From Klebsiella huaxiensis (lineage in GTDB: Bacteria; Pseudomonadota; Gammaproteobacteria; Enterobacterales; Enterobacteriaceae): DNA of 64,000 bases. The translations under genes were made by a program, and so were the position numbers. Numbering within the stretch: the stretch's first letter is position 1; each line of letters opens with the position of its first letter. The notes under the pieces were generated by a model. The model was not told the origin of the DNA. It worked only from the letters and a program-made list of their open reading frames with translations, and did no database searches. Below are positions 44,701 through 52,296 of this stretch, piece after piece. The stretch spans positions 4,030,001 through 4,094,000 of the forward strand of contig NZ_CP036175.1 of NCBI RefSeq assembly GCF_003261575.2. The letters run 5' to 3'.

Positions 44701-45354
44701 CTTAACTCTGGCATAGTATTCATGTATATCAAACTTTGCTCTTGGATACTCATGAATAAAAACTTCCACAGCAAAAAAACTATCCAAAAGTGGAACAATT
44801 TCTGGCCATACGATAGTCATTTCACACTCAAAATCATTTGCTGACCACACAACTATTTTTGCAGTATCAATAAATCCTTTAATAATATCCTCAGGAACGC
44901 CACCTCTTTCAAGAACACTCTGACATTGTTTTTCATAACGCCTGATAGAAAGTTTCTCTAAACACTTACTTTTTAAATCATTAAAATCTTTTTGTCGCAG
45001 CATTTTTCTGACTGAACCAGCGACGGTCCCAGAAGTAATGGTGAGATGTTTTGAGGGAGTATCATTGTTTAAAAACCCATTTAGAGCTACTTTTACGACC
45101 TCTTCAGCGATAGTATCAGTGCCCAAAGCCGAAGAATAGCGTTTACACTGAATACATATTAGTGAATTATCGAGCGTACTTCGCGCCGTACAATCGTATC
45201 CCTCGTCACCGGATTTTTGCCCGCCGTTTTCTACCCTAAATTGCTGATGCTTTCCAATGATAGATAATATGCTATAAACAAAATTTTCAAACTCATCAGA
45301 GGTGAGTTGGCTCAGAGGAAGTGGTTTACCTCGGTATAAATTAGGTTTAGCCAT
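41794..45354 (-). CDS. Mrr-like nuclease / NACHT STAND ATPase, probable anti-phage defence protein
   Basis: 1186 residues. N-terminal Mrr-type PD-(D/E)xK nuclease: TSDEFENFVYSIL (18-30), GGQKSGDEGYD with Asp54, and QCK with Gln69 and Lys71. A linker follows to about 265. The NTPase has Walker A CPGGGGKTYL (276-285) and Walker B FLFLFDGLDEM (338-348), whose DGLDE is the NACHT signature. The remaining ~700 residues are helical and lack motifs, as in HEAT/TPR-like sensor regions. Bacterial NACHT proteins of this layout protect against phage; here nuclease activation after sensing a phage product is inferred. The gene stands alone between gpmA and aroG, adjacent in E. coli, and is far more AT-rich than its neighbours with rare codons: a horizontally acquired insertion. 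No strong ribosome site is seen at the ATG. Confidence 0.85.
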   Translation of the reverse strand: MAKPNLYRGKPLPLSQLTSDEFENFVYSILSIIGKHQQFRVENGGQKSGDEGYDCTARSTLDNSLICIQCKRYSSALGTDTIAEEVVKVALNGFLNNDTPSKHLTITSGTVAGSVRKMLRQKDFNDLKSKCLEKLSIRRYEKQCQSVLERGGVPEDIIKGFIDTAKIVVWSANDFECEMTIVWPEIVPLLDSFFAVEVFIHEYPRAKFDIHEYYARVKSKAEVGIELNMRKTTLPENVIDNLKCHQHDINSTFNYSNFINTLPEVLPGKGKFFIVCPGGGGKTYLQKHIQYKIIEDDASSYLPVYIELSVYEKNNLDRLINSALGISQGDWNSLPSEFLFLFDGLDEMQETDVPAFVYEMQSLSLTYPCIITVRDTGLRVPTVIDDINGVACIEPLSYRQIVKLAQQFLPKELLKSFYIDLHQIINNPAASFLRLPYGMVKTLDFYKNHKMLPVRFSQILEMAIENKITKNRSRMTTQNIDLNKLDNETIRAIIMVLVYYARVTLASHILSAKALSSSVFKVNDYLKEDGVFFSFNSMSHFLEFISKFEILKKINEGYVFTEHNILLDYLLSNKLKNDWHHITEKQFSIISRDTWFFVSESILPEEKILFCDFVLRNDMVIGAVICKNIGGQSLHIAEKMILEKEQSDIIIERSAAIIALGILSTPKAIARLRSNNNAIDYQHLGQRRSSLIVSGDIILLKEAVKEASSMMQFAKLSGGDYQLWYKAPVPLIMKIARDEVLEWQKDKNKFLCLALDTLRLYGDESDVENLQGVVYGTNSLKDLYSALHAIREINESVLISTVKVALNQQEHFIFYLKKILHELNEPVDFTDEIKSFMALVLREVPYQNLDMGLIEQVLATLKNWSGTISFENELFRAYKCGKQPAEFLGYDYLWSLASAFHFKSFEKEAIEIIRNNRLEFIMPALRFIDELPIQNIKNYISEINTFYLKHIVTGHTLAGVEMSLIILMDKCDNNISLEWLKIYLNDAIMRKNNNSEMSFNIKNTLALSGIMELVLKYTLELEREIVDKIILLDARTFPAVSDYQPKMLSLLSDDDVTILFHKVAKYGDGNVIVAFIEKILIAKKYLLDKSSIIPHIPLLFSHHMYYATLYDLLSLYWDDEVEKVFLDTFFKTPLDQINAQMFEKYISQYGQLLSVHRLEEYKFSAEGLPNPIAKRIFLLWCEIAEK

Positions 45355-45454
45355 TGTAGAATTATCGCTCGTATAAATTCACTAAAATTGTGTAATTGTA
45401 CCCCTATAGTTATTAATGAAATAAAAAAGATCGCTAAAACTGGAAGTGGATCAA

Positions 45455-45485
45455 AAAAGCCAACTACATTGAGCCGGCTTTATAT
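45455..45485 (-). terminator. Probable aroG terminator
   Basis: On the minus strand AAAGCCGGC...GTTGGCTTTTTTG, a GCC/GGC stem followed by T6, about 16 bases after the aroG stop. Confidence 0.6.
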
Positions 45486-45500
45486 TAAGAAAAGAGATAC

Positions 45501-46553
45501 TTAGCCGCGACGCGCTTTCACCGCATCCGCCAGTTGACGAAGCAGCGTGTCGGTGTCTTCCCAGCCAATGCAGGCATCGGTAATACTTTTGCCGTAGGTC
45601 AGCGGCTCGCCGCTGTCAAGGTTCTGATTACCTTCCACCAGGTGGCTCTCAATCATCACGCCCATAATCGACTGTTCGCCACCAGCAACCTGCTGACACA
45701 CGTCCACGCCGACATCCATCTGCTTTTTAAACTGCTTGCTGGAGTTGGCATGGCTGAAATCGATCATGATCTGAGCAGGAAGACCCGCTTTCGCCAGCCC
45801 AACTTTCACTTCAGCGACGTGCTGCGCGCTATAGTTCGGCTCTTTACCGCCGCGCAGGATGATATGGCAATCGCTGTTACCGCTGGTGTTCACAATCGCC
45901 GAATGACCCCATTTGGTCACCGACAGGAAGCAGTGCGGCGCACCGGCAGCATTAATCGCATCAATTGCGACTTTAATCGTTCCGTCGGTGCCGTTTTTAA
46001 AGCCCACCGGGCAAGAGAGGCCAGAAGAGAGCTCGCGATGCACCTGTGACTCAGTGGTACGCGCGCCAATCGCTCCCCAGCTCATCAGATCGGCAAGATA
46101 CTGCGGGGTGATCATATCAAGGAATTCCCCGGCAGCAGGCAGCCCGCTGTCGTTGATATCCAGCAGCAGCTTACGCGCAATTCGCAGGCCATCGTTGATG
46201 CGGAAGCTGTTATCCATATGCGGATCGTTGATAAGCCCTTTCCAGCCCACGGTGGTACGCGGTTTTTCAAAATAAACGCGCATCACAATCTCCAGCTCAC
46301 CCTTCAGCTCTTCACGAAGCTTAAGCAGACGTTCAGCGTACTCTTTTGCCGCCGCCGGATCGTGAATGGAACATGGACCAATCACCACCAACAGGCGATC
46401 GTCATTGCCTTTCAGGATCTGATGGATTGCTTTGCGAGCATGCGCGACAGTATTCGCAGCATTTTCGGTAGCAGGGAATTTTTCCAGGAGCGCAACGGGA
46501 GGTAATAATTCGTTGATCTCTTTAATGCGTAAATCGTCGTTCTGATAATTCAT
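45501..46553 (-). CDS. aroG: Phe-sensitive DAHP synthase AroG
   Basis: First step of aromatic synthesis: phosphoenolpyruvate plus erythrose-4-phosphate. 350 residues, E. coli length. VVIGPCSIHDP with the metal-binding Cys, MRVYFEKPRTTVGWKGLINDPH, GARTTESQVHRELSSGLSCPVGFKNGTDG and DFSHANSSKQ motifs are present. Expected to be feedback-inhibited by Phe and repressed by TyrR through the box upstream. Confidence 0.97.
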   Translation of the reverse strand: MNYQNDDLRIKEINELLPPVALLEKFPATENAANTVAHARKAIHQILKGNDDRLLVVIGPCSIHDPAAAKEYAERLLKLREELKGELEIVMRVYFEKPRTTVGWKGLINDPHMDNSFRINDGLRIARKLLLDINDSGLPAAGEFLDMITPQYLADLMSWGAIGARTTESQVHRELSSGLSCPVGFKNGTDGTIKVAIDAINAAGAPHCFLSVTKWGHSAIVNTSGNSDCHIILRGGKEPNYSAQHVAEVKVGLAKAGLPAQIMIDFSHANSSKQFKKQMDVGVDVCQQVAGGEQSIMGVMIESHLVEGNQNLDSGEPLTYGKSITDACIGWEDTDTLLRQLADAVKARRG

Positions 46554-46623
46554 CTTATTTCCAGCGTTGCCATACTTATCTAGTTAAATGCAATCCCTCC
46601 AATCTATCTCTTCAGTCAAAAAG

Positions 46624-46641
46624 TGTAAACGTGATTTTACA
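46624..46641 (-). promoter_or_regulatory. TyrR box of aroG
   Basis: TGTAAA-N6-TTTACA, a perfect strong TyrR box, 71 bases upstream of the aroG ATG. The 315-base aroG-ybgS gap otherwise shows no coding signal. Confidence 0.88.
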
Positions 46642-46868
46642 GTACCGACAGAATACTCCTGGAATTAGGCTAAATTAGACCATAAAGTAGCGGAATGATG
46701 GCCATAAACTACAATTTTTAACTGTTAGAACTTAATTTCCTTTAGCATTCAGCATTATATATTAATGCCGTTCGCTGATACCGAGCCTTTAACCATCGCG
46801 AGTTAAACCTCTGCTAAATGCACTGTTGGAAGCGTTATCCGACAAATCCACCATAACAGGAGCATCTA

Positions 46869-47237
46869 ATGAAAACGAACAAACTCACCCGTCTTCTCCT
46901 CGCAGCAACCCTGAGCCTGGCCAGCGGCGCGGTTCTTGCCGCCGATACTGGCACGCAATCTAATAACGGGCAGGCCAACTCGGCAGCCGATGCCGGACAG
47001 GTCGCACCTGACGCACGCGAGAACGTCGCGCCTAACAATGTGGACGGCAACATTAATACTGGTTCCAGCAATACCGGCGGTACAATGCTCCACCCCGATG
47101 GCTCAAACATGAACCATGACGGCATGTCGAGCGATGAAGTGCATAAAAACTCGATGTGTAAAGATGGGCGTTGCCCGGATACCGATAAAAAAGTCGGCCA
47201 GGATGATGCCAGTAAAACTGACGGCACCACCCAGTAA
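46869..47237 (+). CDS. ybgS: Periplasmic protein YbgS
   Basis: 122 residues after AACAGGAGCATCTA. Signal peptide (cleavage near VLAAD, residues 24-26) followed by a low-complexity Asn/Gly/Asp-rich chain with one cysteine pair region (SMCKDGRCPD). Homologue of E. coli YbgS (126 residues), function unknown, reported as a homeobox-like or stress-related periplasmic protein without firm evidence. Divergent from aroG. Confidence 0.9.
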   Translation: MKTNKLTRLLLAATLSLASGAVLAADTGTQSNNGQANSAADAGQVAPDARENVAPNNVDGNINTGSSNTGGTMLHPDGSNMNHDGMSSDEVHKNSMCKDGRCPDTDKKVGQDDASKTDGTTQ

Positions 47238-47260
47238 TCGTAGTGTGATGTTGATAATTG

Positions 47261-47284
47261 AGGAGAGCTCAGGCTCTCCTTTTG
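47261..47284 (+). terminator. Terminator of ybgS
   Basis: AGGAGAGC-tcag-GCTCTCCT followed by TTTTG, 23 bases after the stop. Confidence 0.85.
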
Positions 47285-47354
47285 CATTTTGTTAAACTAA
47301 AAGCGCGATGTTGTCATAAAGTAATAGGGAAAATAATAACGTAGGGATGGCGCC

Positions 47355-48299
47355 ATGGGGCACTCACACTCGCATACTCCTGCTCAACAACCTGAAGATA
47401 ATAATGCTCGCCGCCTGCTGCTGGCGTTCTGCATAACCGCCGGATTTATGCTGGTTGAAGTCGTTGGCGGGCTGCTCTCAGGCTCGTTGGCACTGCTGGC
47501 CGATGCCGGGCATATGCTTACCGACGCAGCAGCGTTGCTATTCGCTTTTTTAGCCGTTCACTTTGCCCGCCGTCCGCCAAATACGCGCCACACTTTTGGT
47601 TGGCTGCGGCTGACCACGCTGGCGGCATTTCTCAACGCAATCGCCCTGGTGGTAATTACCATCCTGATCGTCTGGGAGGCCATCCAGCGCTTTCATCATC
47701 CTCAACCGGTTGCCGGTAAAACGATGATGATCATCGCCGTTGCCGGGTTGTTGGCCAATATCCTGGCCTTCTGGATCCTGCATCGTGGAAGCGAGGAACG
47801 TAACCTTAACGTACGCGCCGCCGCCCTACACGTGCTGGGAGATTTACTCGGTTCAGTCGGGGCGATAATTGCAGCACTCGTCATCCTTACCACCGGCTGG
47901 ACGCCAATCGACCCGATTCTCTCCGTGCTGGTTTCGTGTTTGGTTTTGCGTAGTGCCTGGCGTTTGCTTCAGGAGAGTATCAATGAACTTCTGGAAGGTG
48001 CGCCGCGTTCGCTTGATGTCGATGCACTCAAACGCGACTTACGCCGCTCAATACCGGAAGTGCGCGACGTACATCATGTTCATGCCTGGCTAGTGGGTGA
48101 GAAAACGGTGATGACGCTGCATGTTCAGGTAGTGCCGCCGTACGATCACGACGGCCTGCTGGAGCGCATTCTAGATTTCTTACAGCACAAATATGCGATT
48201 GAACACGTTACGGTGCAGATGGAGTATCAGCCCTGTAGCGGCCCGGAATGCCGTCTGAACATGTCGCACGCCGGGCATGGGCATCATCACCATCACTAA
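47355..48299 (+). CDS. zitB: Zinc efflux cation diffusion facilitator ZitB
   Basis: 314 residues. Histidine-rich N-terminus (MGHSHSHT) and C-terminus (HAGHGHHHHH), six membrane helices with the metal site HxxxD pairs ADAGHMLTD (helix 2) and LHVLGDLLGS (helix 5), and a cytoplasmic ferredoxin-like domain with HHVHAWLVG. Exports Zn2+ in exchange for protons. Ends with a 4-base overlap with the convergent pnuC. Confidence 0.96.
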   Translation: MGHSHSHTPAQQPEDNNARRLLLAFCITAGFMLVEVVGGLLSGSLALLADAGHMLTDAAALLFAFLAVHFARRPPNTRHTFGWLRLTTLAAFLNAIALVVITILIVWEAIQRFHHPQPVAGKTMMIIAVAGLLANILAFWILHRGSEERNLNVRAAALHVLGDLLGSVGAIIAALVILTTGWTPIDPILSVLVSCLVLRSAWRLLQESINELLEGAPRSLDVDALKRDLRRSIPEVRDVHHVHAWLVGEKTVMTLHVQVVPPYDHDGLLERILDFLQHKYAIEHVTVQMEYQPCSGPECRLNMSHAGHGHHHHH

Positions 48300-49015
48300 C
48301 GAGAAAACGCGTGAGAACCGCGCTCACGCGCGCTGTTAATCCACATCCGGCTGCCGTTGAGCGCGATAAAGGTCAGAAGCAGATATTCGAGCGACATCGC
48401 ATATACGCCCTGGAGCGCGAAAATAACCACGCTAATGACGTTGATAATCACCCACAGCAGCCAGTTTTCAACATATTTGCGCGTCATCAGAATCATCGCC
48501 GCAATGGACAACACCATCATGCAAGAGTCCCAGAATGGGAACGCATCGGGCTGCAGCTCCGGCATCGCCACCTGCAACCCCAGCGTTTGCATGAGCGCAA
48601 CGGCAATCCGCGTCAGAAACGCAAAGACCGGGTTGATAAACACCGTCATTAAGCCAATAGCGACCACACAGGCCGACAGCCAACCCAGCGCTTTAGGCAG
48701 CGGTAGCCAGCGTATTTGCAGCTCCGCCTGATTATCACTGGTTTGCCGTGACCAGGCGTACCAGCCGTAGACGTTGGCCACGAAGAAAAAGACTTGCAGC
48801 AAAAGGCTTGCGTAGAGCTGAATCTGGAAGAAGATAATGGCGAACAAAGTCACATTGATCAGCCCAAACGCATAGTTGCTGATCTTCTCCAGGCTTGCCA
48901 ACCAGATGCATAGCAGGCCTGCAACGGTGCCAACTGCTTCAATCCACGATAAGTCATATCCCCCGGCGCCAATGGGTATGTGCACTAATATGTTCTGCGT
49001 ACTAAAAAAATCCAT
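48296..49015 (-). CDS. pnuC: Nicotinamide riboside transporter PnuC
   Basis: 239-residue membrane protein with about seven helices and the substrate-gate region WYAWSR and NWLLWVIINVISVVIFALQG typical of PnuC. Imports nicotinamide riboside for NAD salvage. Lies 35 bases after nadA on the same message and so shares NadR control. Confidence 0.96.
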   Translation of the reverse strand: MDFFSTQNILVHIPIGAGGYDLSWIEAVGTVAGLLCIWLASLEKISNYAFGLINVTLFAIIFFQIQLYASLLLQVFFFVANVYGWYAWSRQTSDNQAELQIRWLPLPKALGWLSACVVAIGLMTVFINPVFAFLTRIAVALMQTLGLQVAMPELQPDAFPFWDSCMMVLSIAAMILMTRKYVENWLLWVIINVISVVIFALQGVYAMSLEYLLLTFIALNGSRMWINSARERGSHAFSR

Positions 49016-49050
49016 CTTATCCCCAGAGCGTGCTGTGACGCGGTAATGAG

Positions 49051-50094
49051 TTATCCCCGAAGTGTAGCCGCAAAATCGAGCATTCTGTTCAGCGGAACTA
49101 ACGCCCCGGTACGCAGATGTTCATCAACATGAATTTCATGTTCAGAACCTCCTTTCTCCAGCCCTTCAGCAATTGCCTTCAAGCCGTTCATCGCCATCCA
49201 CGGACAGTGCGCGCAGCTGCGGCAGGTTGCCCCTTCGCCAGCCGTAGGCGCTTCCAACAGCTCTTTCTCCGGTACCGCCTGCTGCATTTTGTAGAAAATA
49301 CCGCGGTCGGTGGCCACTATTAGCTGCTTCTGCGATAGCGTTTTAGCCGCATTGATTAACTGACTTGTTGAACCCACCGCATCGGCCATATCGACAATCG
49401 CCTGTGGTGATTCAGGGTGAACCAGCACCGCCGCATCAGGATAAAGGGCTTTCATTCTTGCCAGCGCTTGGGTTTTGAATTCATCATGAACAATGCAAGC
49501 CCCCTGCCAGCACAGCACATCAGCACCGGTCTGTTTTTGGACGTAGCTGCCCAAATGGCGGTCCGGTGCCCAGATGATTTTTTCGCCCATGCTATCCAGA
49601 TGCTCAATGAGTTCGACCGCAATACTGGAGGTTACAACCCAGTCAGCACGAGCCTTAACCGCCGCAGATGTATTGGCATAGACCACCACGGTACGATCCG
49701 GGTGAGCGTCGCAGAAGGCGCTAAACTCCTCAATCGGGCAGCCCAGGTCGAGAGAACACTCTGCATGCAACGTAGGCATCAGGATGGTTTTTTCCGGGCT
49801 GAGGATTTTTGCCGTTTCACCCATAAAGCGCACACCAGCAACCAATAGCGTTGAGGCAGAATGGCGAGCGCCGAAGCGCGCCATCTCAAGGGAGTCAGAG
49901 ATGCAGCCGCCGGTTTCTTCGGCCAGTTGCTGAATTTCCGGGTCGGTGTAGTAGTGGGCAACCATCACCGCATCGCGATCGCGCAGCAGGCGTTTAATCT
50001 TTTCTCGATAGAAGTGCTTCTCATCGCGGCTTAACGGCATTGGCTTCGGCGGAAAAGGATAAATCGCCGCTTCCGGGTCAAACATTACGCTCAT
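49051..50094 (-). CDS. nadA: Quinolinate synthase NadA
   Basis: Condenses iminoaspartate and dihydroxyacetone phosphate to quinolinate using a [4Fe-4S] cluster. 347 residues; cluster cysteines lie in HAECSLDLGCP, CWQGACIVHDEF and CRSCAHCPWM. VAHYYTDPEIQ, SDSLEMA and the NTSAAVKA loop bind substrate. First gene of nadA-pnuC with a NadR box upstream. Confidence 0.97.
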   Translation of the reverse strand: MSVMFDPEAAIYPFPPKPMPLSRDEKHFYREKIKRLLRDRDAVMVAHYYTDPEIQQLAEETGGCISDSLEMARFGARHSASTLLVAGVRFMGETAKILSPEKTILMPTLHAECSLDLGCPIEEFSAFCDAHPDRTVVVYANTSAAVKARADWVVTSSIAVELIEHLDSMGEKIIWAPDRHLGSYVQKQTGADVLCWQGACIVHDEFKTQALARMKALYPDAAVLVHPESPQAIVDMADAVGSTSQLINAAKTLSQKQLIVATDRGIFYKMQQAVPEKELLEAPTAGEGATCRSCAHCPWMAMNGLKAIAEGLEKGGSEHEIHVDEHLRTGALVPLNRMLDFAATLRG

Positions 50095-50166
50095 CTTGCA
50101 GTCTCGTTTCGCTGGCTTAACTTTCAGACCGTAATCAGCCTGTAAAAAGGCATTAATCGGTCATGG

Positions 50167-50184
50167 TGTTTTATATGCTAAACA
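50167..50184 (-). promoter_or_regulatory. NadR operator of nadA-pnuC
   Basis: TGTTTT-N6-TAAACA, one base from the TGTTTA-N6-TAAACA consensus, 73 bases upstream of nadA. Confidence 0.8.
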
Positions 50185-50240
50185 AGATAGCCGATTGTAC
50201 AGAAAATGTCGTGAGGTATTTTATTACTTAGCCGGCATTT

Positions 50241-50406
50241 CCCGGAGGCGATGCTGCGCATCTGTCCGGGCTACCAAACCCGAAGAACGTACGAACCTGT
50301 AGCCCGGGCAAGGCGCGTCAAGCGCCGCCCCCGGGATGAAGCCACGCAAAGGCATCAGGCCCGGTACATTTCCCGGAGGCGATGCTTCGCATCTGTCCGG
50401 GCTACT
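50241..50406. repeat. REP/BIME cluster (three palindromic units)
   Basis: Two GGAGGCGATGC...CGCATCTGTCCGGGCTAC units flank one GTAGCCCGGGCAAGGCGCG...CCCCGGGATGAAGCC unit, the same units as at 3125-3231. Fills most of the nadA-tRNA gap; no coding signal in 50185-50515. Confidence 0.82.
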
Positions 50407-50515
50407 GGCTACTGGCCTGTGCCAATTGTAGCCACGGTAAGCACAGCGCGAGGGTGGAATGGCGCAGCATTAAGGTATTTGTGGATGGTTATAATTTTTG
50501 AGGAATGGCAGATAG

Positions 50516-50543
50516 CAAAAAAGCGCCTTTAGGGCGCTTTTTT
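50516..50543 (-). terminator. Terminator of the tRNA operon
   Basis: AAAAAAGCGCC-ttta-GGGCGCTTTTTT-like stem with A and T tracts, 5 bases beyond the last tRNA-Lys in the minus direction. Confidence 0.88.
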
Positions 50544-50547
50544 GCAT

Positions 50548-50623
50548 TGGTGGGTCGTGCAGGATTCGAACCTGCGACCAATTGATTAAAAGTCAACTGC
50601 TCTACCAACTGAGCTAACGACCC
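50548..50623 (-). tRNA. tRNA-Lys (anticodon TTT), fifth in the operon
   Basis: 76 bases, cloverleaf as in E. coli tRNA-Lys, anticodon in GACTTTTAATC, CCA encoded. Identical to the other three Lys copies here. Confidence 0.98.
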
Positions 50624-50656
50624 CTTGCGGGATTTTACTGCTTGAAGTATTCAGGA

Positions 50657-50729
50657 TGGTGGGTCGTGCAGGATGACTCGGCTTCGCCTCGCCCTACGGG
50701 CCGTTACTAACGTAACGTTATCCTTCACG
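50657..50729 (-). repeat. tRNA-spacer repeat, copy A
   Basis: 73 bases on the minus strand: GTGAAGGATAACG, hairpin CGTTAC-gtta-GTAACG, hairpin GCCC-gta-GGGC, hairpin GGC-gaa-GCC, then GAGTC and an 18-base copy of the tRNA-Lys 3' end including CCA. Related to copies at 50878 and 51157. Confidence 0.85.
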
Positions 50730-50755
50730 CTTACTACCAGTGCTCACCTAAGCAT

Positions 50756-50831
50756 TGGTGGGTCGTGCAGGATTCGAACCTGCGACCAATTGATTAAAAG
50801 TCAACTGCTCTACCAACTGAGCTAACGACCC
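50756..50831 (-). tRNA. tRNA-Lys (anticodon TTT), fourth in the operon
   Basis: 76 bases with CCA encoded; same sequence as the copy at 50548. Confidence 0.98.
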
Positions 50832-50877
50832 GCTCGGGTACTTCCTGAATCTTTCTTCACTCGTCACCAATCGAAAT

Positions 50878-50949
50878 TGGTGGGTCGTGCAGGATGACTC
50901 GCTTTCGCTCGCCCTAAGGGCCGTTGCTGACGCAACGTTATCCTTCACG
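50878..50949 (-). repeat. tRNA-spacer repeat, copy B
   Basis: 72 bases; hairpins CGTTGC-gtca-GCAACG, GCCC-tta-GGGC and GC-gaaa-GC, then GAGTC and the 18-base tRNA-Lys 3' end mimic. Confidence 0.85.
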
Positions 50950-50975
50950 TTTAACATCTGAGTTTGATGTTAAAT

Positions 50976-51051
50976 TGGTGGGTCGTGCAGGATTCGAACC
51001 TGCGACCAATTGATTAAAAGTCAACTGCTCTACCAACTGAGCTAACGACCC
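50976..51051 (-). tRNA. tRNA-Lys (anticodon TTT), third in the operon
   Basis: 76 bases with CCA encoded; only 3 bases separate it from the upstream tRNA-Val. Confidence 0.98.
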
Positions 51052-51054
51052 GAG

Positions 51055-51130
51055 TGGTGGGTGATGACGGGATCGAACCGCCGACCCCCTCCTTGTAAGG
51101 GAGGTGCTCTCCCAGCTGAGCTAATCACCC
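51055..51130 (-). tRNA. tRNA-Val (anticodon TAC)
   Basis: 76 bases with CCA encoded; anticodon loop CCTTACAAG. Order Lys-Val-Lys matches the lysT-valT-lysW start of the E. coli cluster in the same genomic place. Confidence 0.98.
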
Positions 51131-51156
51131 GATACTACGCTGGATACTGCTTTTGG

Positions 51157-51229
51157 TGGTGGGTCGTGCAGGATGACTCGGCTTCGCCTCGCCCTATGGG
51201 CCGTTGCTAATGCAACGTTATCCTTCACG
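51157..51229 (-). repeat. tRNA-spacer repeat, copy C
   Basis: 73 bases; hairpins CGTTGC-atta-GCAACG, GCCC-ata-GGGC and GGC-gaa-GCC, then GAGTC and the 18-base tRNA-Lys 3' end mimic; lies between the first tRNA-Lys and tRNA-Val. Confidence 0.85.
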
Positions 51230-51257
51230 TTTTACTATCGCGTTCCACCAGAACGAT

Positions 51258-51333
51258 TGGTGGGTCGTGCAGGATTCGAACCTGCGACCAATTGATTAAA
51301 AGTCAACTGCTCTACCAACTGAGCTAACGACCC
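51258..51333 (-). tRNA. tRNA-Lys (anticodon TTT), first in the operon
   Basis: 76 bases with CCA encoded. The promoter should lie in the 162-base gap before cpoB's 3' end. Confidence 0.98.
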
Positions 51334-51460
51334 ACTATTTTCGTCGCTTTGGGCTTATTCGATATCCCTTGGCAACGGCGGCATATATTACTGATTTCAG
51401 AATTCAGCGCAACAAAAATTTAGATAAAGATCACTTAACTGCTTAGGATTCATGCGACAA

Positions 51461-51486
51461 GACCAGAAATAACGCGATTTCTGGTC
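51461..51486. terminator. Perfect hairpin downstream of cpoB
   Basis: GACCAGAAAT-aacgcg-ATTTCTGGTC, 10-bp arms, 9 bases after the cpoB stop; no T tract, so termination is uncertain. Confidence 0.5.
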
Positions 51487-51495
51487 ATGCCATAA

Positions 51496-52287
51496 TCATC
51501 CCAGAGCGTTAAGGCGTTTTTGCGCTTGTTTTGCCCCATCGGTGCCAGGAAATTTACTGACCACCTGCTGGTAAACCGCCTTCGCTTTTGCCGTGTCACC
51601 CTTGTCCTGCATGATCACGCCGACTTTAAACATAGCATCGGGTGCCTTCGGGGATTTTGGGTAATTTTTCACCACAGAAGCGAAATAATACGCCGCGTCG
51701 TCTTTTTTACCCTTGTTGTAATTCAACTGACCGAGCCAGTAGTTGGCATTCGGCTGATAAGTTGAATCAGGGTACTTCTTGACGAAGTTCTGAAATGCCG
51801 CAATGGCATCGTCCTGGCGAGAAGAATCCTTAACCAGGGCGATAGCCGCATTGTAATCCGTGTTCGCATCGCCCGTCTGCGCCGGGGCGCCTGACGAAGC
51901 CGCTGGCGCAGTCGTGGTGGCCGCAGCCCCCTGATCGCCCGCAGATGTCTGCGTCTGTGCCCCTGTTGCACCTGATCCGCTGCTCAGACCATCGATCTGC
52001 AGCAAAATCTGCTTCTGGCGCTCAACAACCTGATTCAGCTGATACTGGCTTTCCTGAATTTGACCACGCAGGGAATCAATATCGGACTGATTATCAGAGA
52101 GTTGTTGCTGGAGTTGGGTTAAAAGCTGGCTGTGAGCATTAGAAATACGCTCGAGTTGAGTGACGCGGTCTTCGACCGAGCCTGAGCCGACACTACTGAT
52201 TGGCGCTTGAGCAAAAGCGGCCCAGGGGGCCGCTATGCCAACCAGTAACGACAGACTCAACAGATGATGTCTGAAGTTACTGCTCAT
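51496..52287 (-). CDS. cpoB: Cell division coordinator CpoB (YbgF)
   Basis: 263-residue periplasmic protein linking Tol-Pal constriction to peptidoglycan synthesis by PBP1B. Signal peptide ending AFAQA near residue 26, N-terminal coiled coil (VEDRVTQLERISNAHSQLLTQLQQQL), a Gly/Ala/Thr-rich linker, and three TPR repeats (YNAAIALVKDSSRQDDAIAAFQNFVKKYP onward). Last gene of tolB-pal-cpoB, 9 bases after pal. Confidence 0.96.
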   Translation of the reverse strand: MSSNFRHHLLSLSLLVGIAAPWAAFAQAPISSVGSGSVEDRVTQLERISNAHSQLLTQLQQQLSDNQSDIDSLRGQIQESQYQLNQVVERQKQILLQIDGLSSGSGATGAQTQTSAGDQGAAATTTAPAASSGAPAQTGDANTDYNAAIALVKDSSRQDDAIAAFQNFVKKYPDSTYQPNANYWLGQLNYNKGKKDDAAYYFASVVKNYPKSPKAPDAMFKVGVIMQDKGDTAKAKAVYQQVVSKFPGTDGAKQAQKRLNALG

Positions 52288-52296
52288 GCAATTCTC

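Noticed and set aside
41607..45500. Prophage, integrase or attachment site at the NACHT gene
   Set aside because: No recombinase, no tRNA gene and no clear direct repeats flank the single gene.
50548..51333. Repeated near-identical blocks resembling a CRISPR array
   Set aside because: The repeats are 76-base tRNA genes with cloverleaf and anticodon, plus structured spacers; spacing and length do not fit CRISPR.
51334..51495. Genomic island inserted at the tRNA cluster
   Set aside because: Genes on both sides (nadA and cpoB) are in the expected core order with no foreign DNA between.
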